Below are positions 63,951 through 64,000 of a stretch of 64,000 nt of DNA, in pieces. The translations under genes and the position numbers were made by a program. The notes beneath the pieces were generated by a model. It worked only from the letters and a program-made list of their open reading frames with translations. It made no database searches and had not been told where the DNA came from. Position 1 is the first letter of the stretch. Each line of letters opens with the position of its first letter. Source of the DNA: Saccharicrinis aurantiacus (GTDB taxonomy: Bacteria; Bacteroidota; Bacteroidia; Bacteroidales; Marinilabiliaceae); contig NZ_LYBV02000036.1 of NCBI RefSeq assembly GCF_001660705.2, positions 62,001 to 126,000 on the forward strand. Reading direction: 5' to 3'.

Positions 63951-64000
63951 TTATTCTTCTATTAACTCTTCGGGTATTTTCCACCCTCCACCTAATGATT
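63951..64000 (-). CDS. C-terminal end of a probable RND efflux outer-membrane protein, cut by window
   Basis: Only 15 codons and the stop are inside the window: SLGGGWKIPEELIEE. The LGGGW tail is a common ending of the NodT-type outer-membrane factors of RND efflux pumps. The identification rests on that motif alone. Confidence 0.45.
   Translation of the reverse strand, partial: SLGGGWKIPEELIEE

Noticed and set aside
1-64000. tRNA or rRNA genes
   Set aside because: No sequence with cloverleaf features such as GGTTCGAATCC-like T-arms or conserved rRNA blocks was noticed by eye; a tRNAscan run would be decisive.

Overview
The window comes from the chromosome of a low-GC, polysaccharide-degrading member of the Bacteroidota. 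The evidence is a SusC/SusD pair, a one-protein hybrid two-component regulator, several secreted proteins with type IX secretion (T9SS) C-terminal sorting domains, many lipobox lipoproteins, and a promoter of the Bacteroidota TTG-N19-TAnnTTTG type. Three formylglycine sulfatases and two GH16 enzymes suggest a marine organism that eats sulfated algal galactans. A Marinilabiliales-like lineage is a guess.

Layout. (1) 1-14.1 kb: a polysaccharide utilisation locus (PUL) with SusC, SusD, a duplicated-domain surface lipoprotein, two paralogous clan GH-A glycosidases, a GH130 enzyme and a sodium/solute symporter. A near-identical symporter truncated by the window edge sits in front of it, so the PUL is probably one of two tandem copies. 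(2) 14.2-21 kb: an accessory region. It holds five co-oriented genes on the minus strand, four of them members of one unrecognised ~206-residue family, then a Stv-like gene and a regulator made of two AraC-type DNA-binding domains that is broken by a frameshift in an A8 run. Around these lie decayed copies of the regulator and an orphan T9SS tail. (3) 21.1-22.9 kb: a stand-alone reverse transcriptase preceded by its own promoter, a structured putative noncoding RNA closed by a 13-bp helix, and an intrinsic terminator. This is the best candidate for a new system in the window. (4) 23.7-34.3 kb: a T9SS cargo protein, then sulfatase, GH16, sulfatase and a hybrid two-component regulator. (5) 34.4-37.7 kb: an FMN/4Fe-4S membrane protein, a flavin reductase-nitroreductase fusion and an outer-membrane protein. 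(6) 37.7-42 kb: a TetR-controlled export operon with paired palindromic operators. (7) 42.2-46.8 kb: a molybdenum hydroxylase with its XdhC- and MobA-like maturation proteins. (8) 48.9-53.2 kb: oxyR, ahpC and ahpF, with ahpC and ahpF separated by a nest of intergenic repeats. (9) 53.3-64 kb: transporter, acetyltransferase, chemoreceptor, another sulfatase and GH16, acyl-CoA dehydrogenase, a PagL-like deacylase, a small barrel protein, and the tail of a probable efflux outer-membrane protein.

At least five copies of a ~200-bp intergenic repeat, a 21-bp-period tandem array and a 41-42-bp direct repeat make the noncoding DNA unusually structured. All assignments come from reading the sequence. 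No database search was run.
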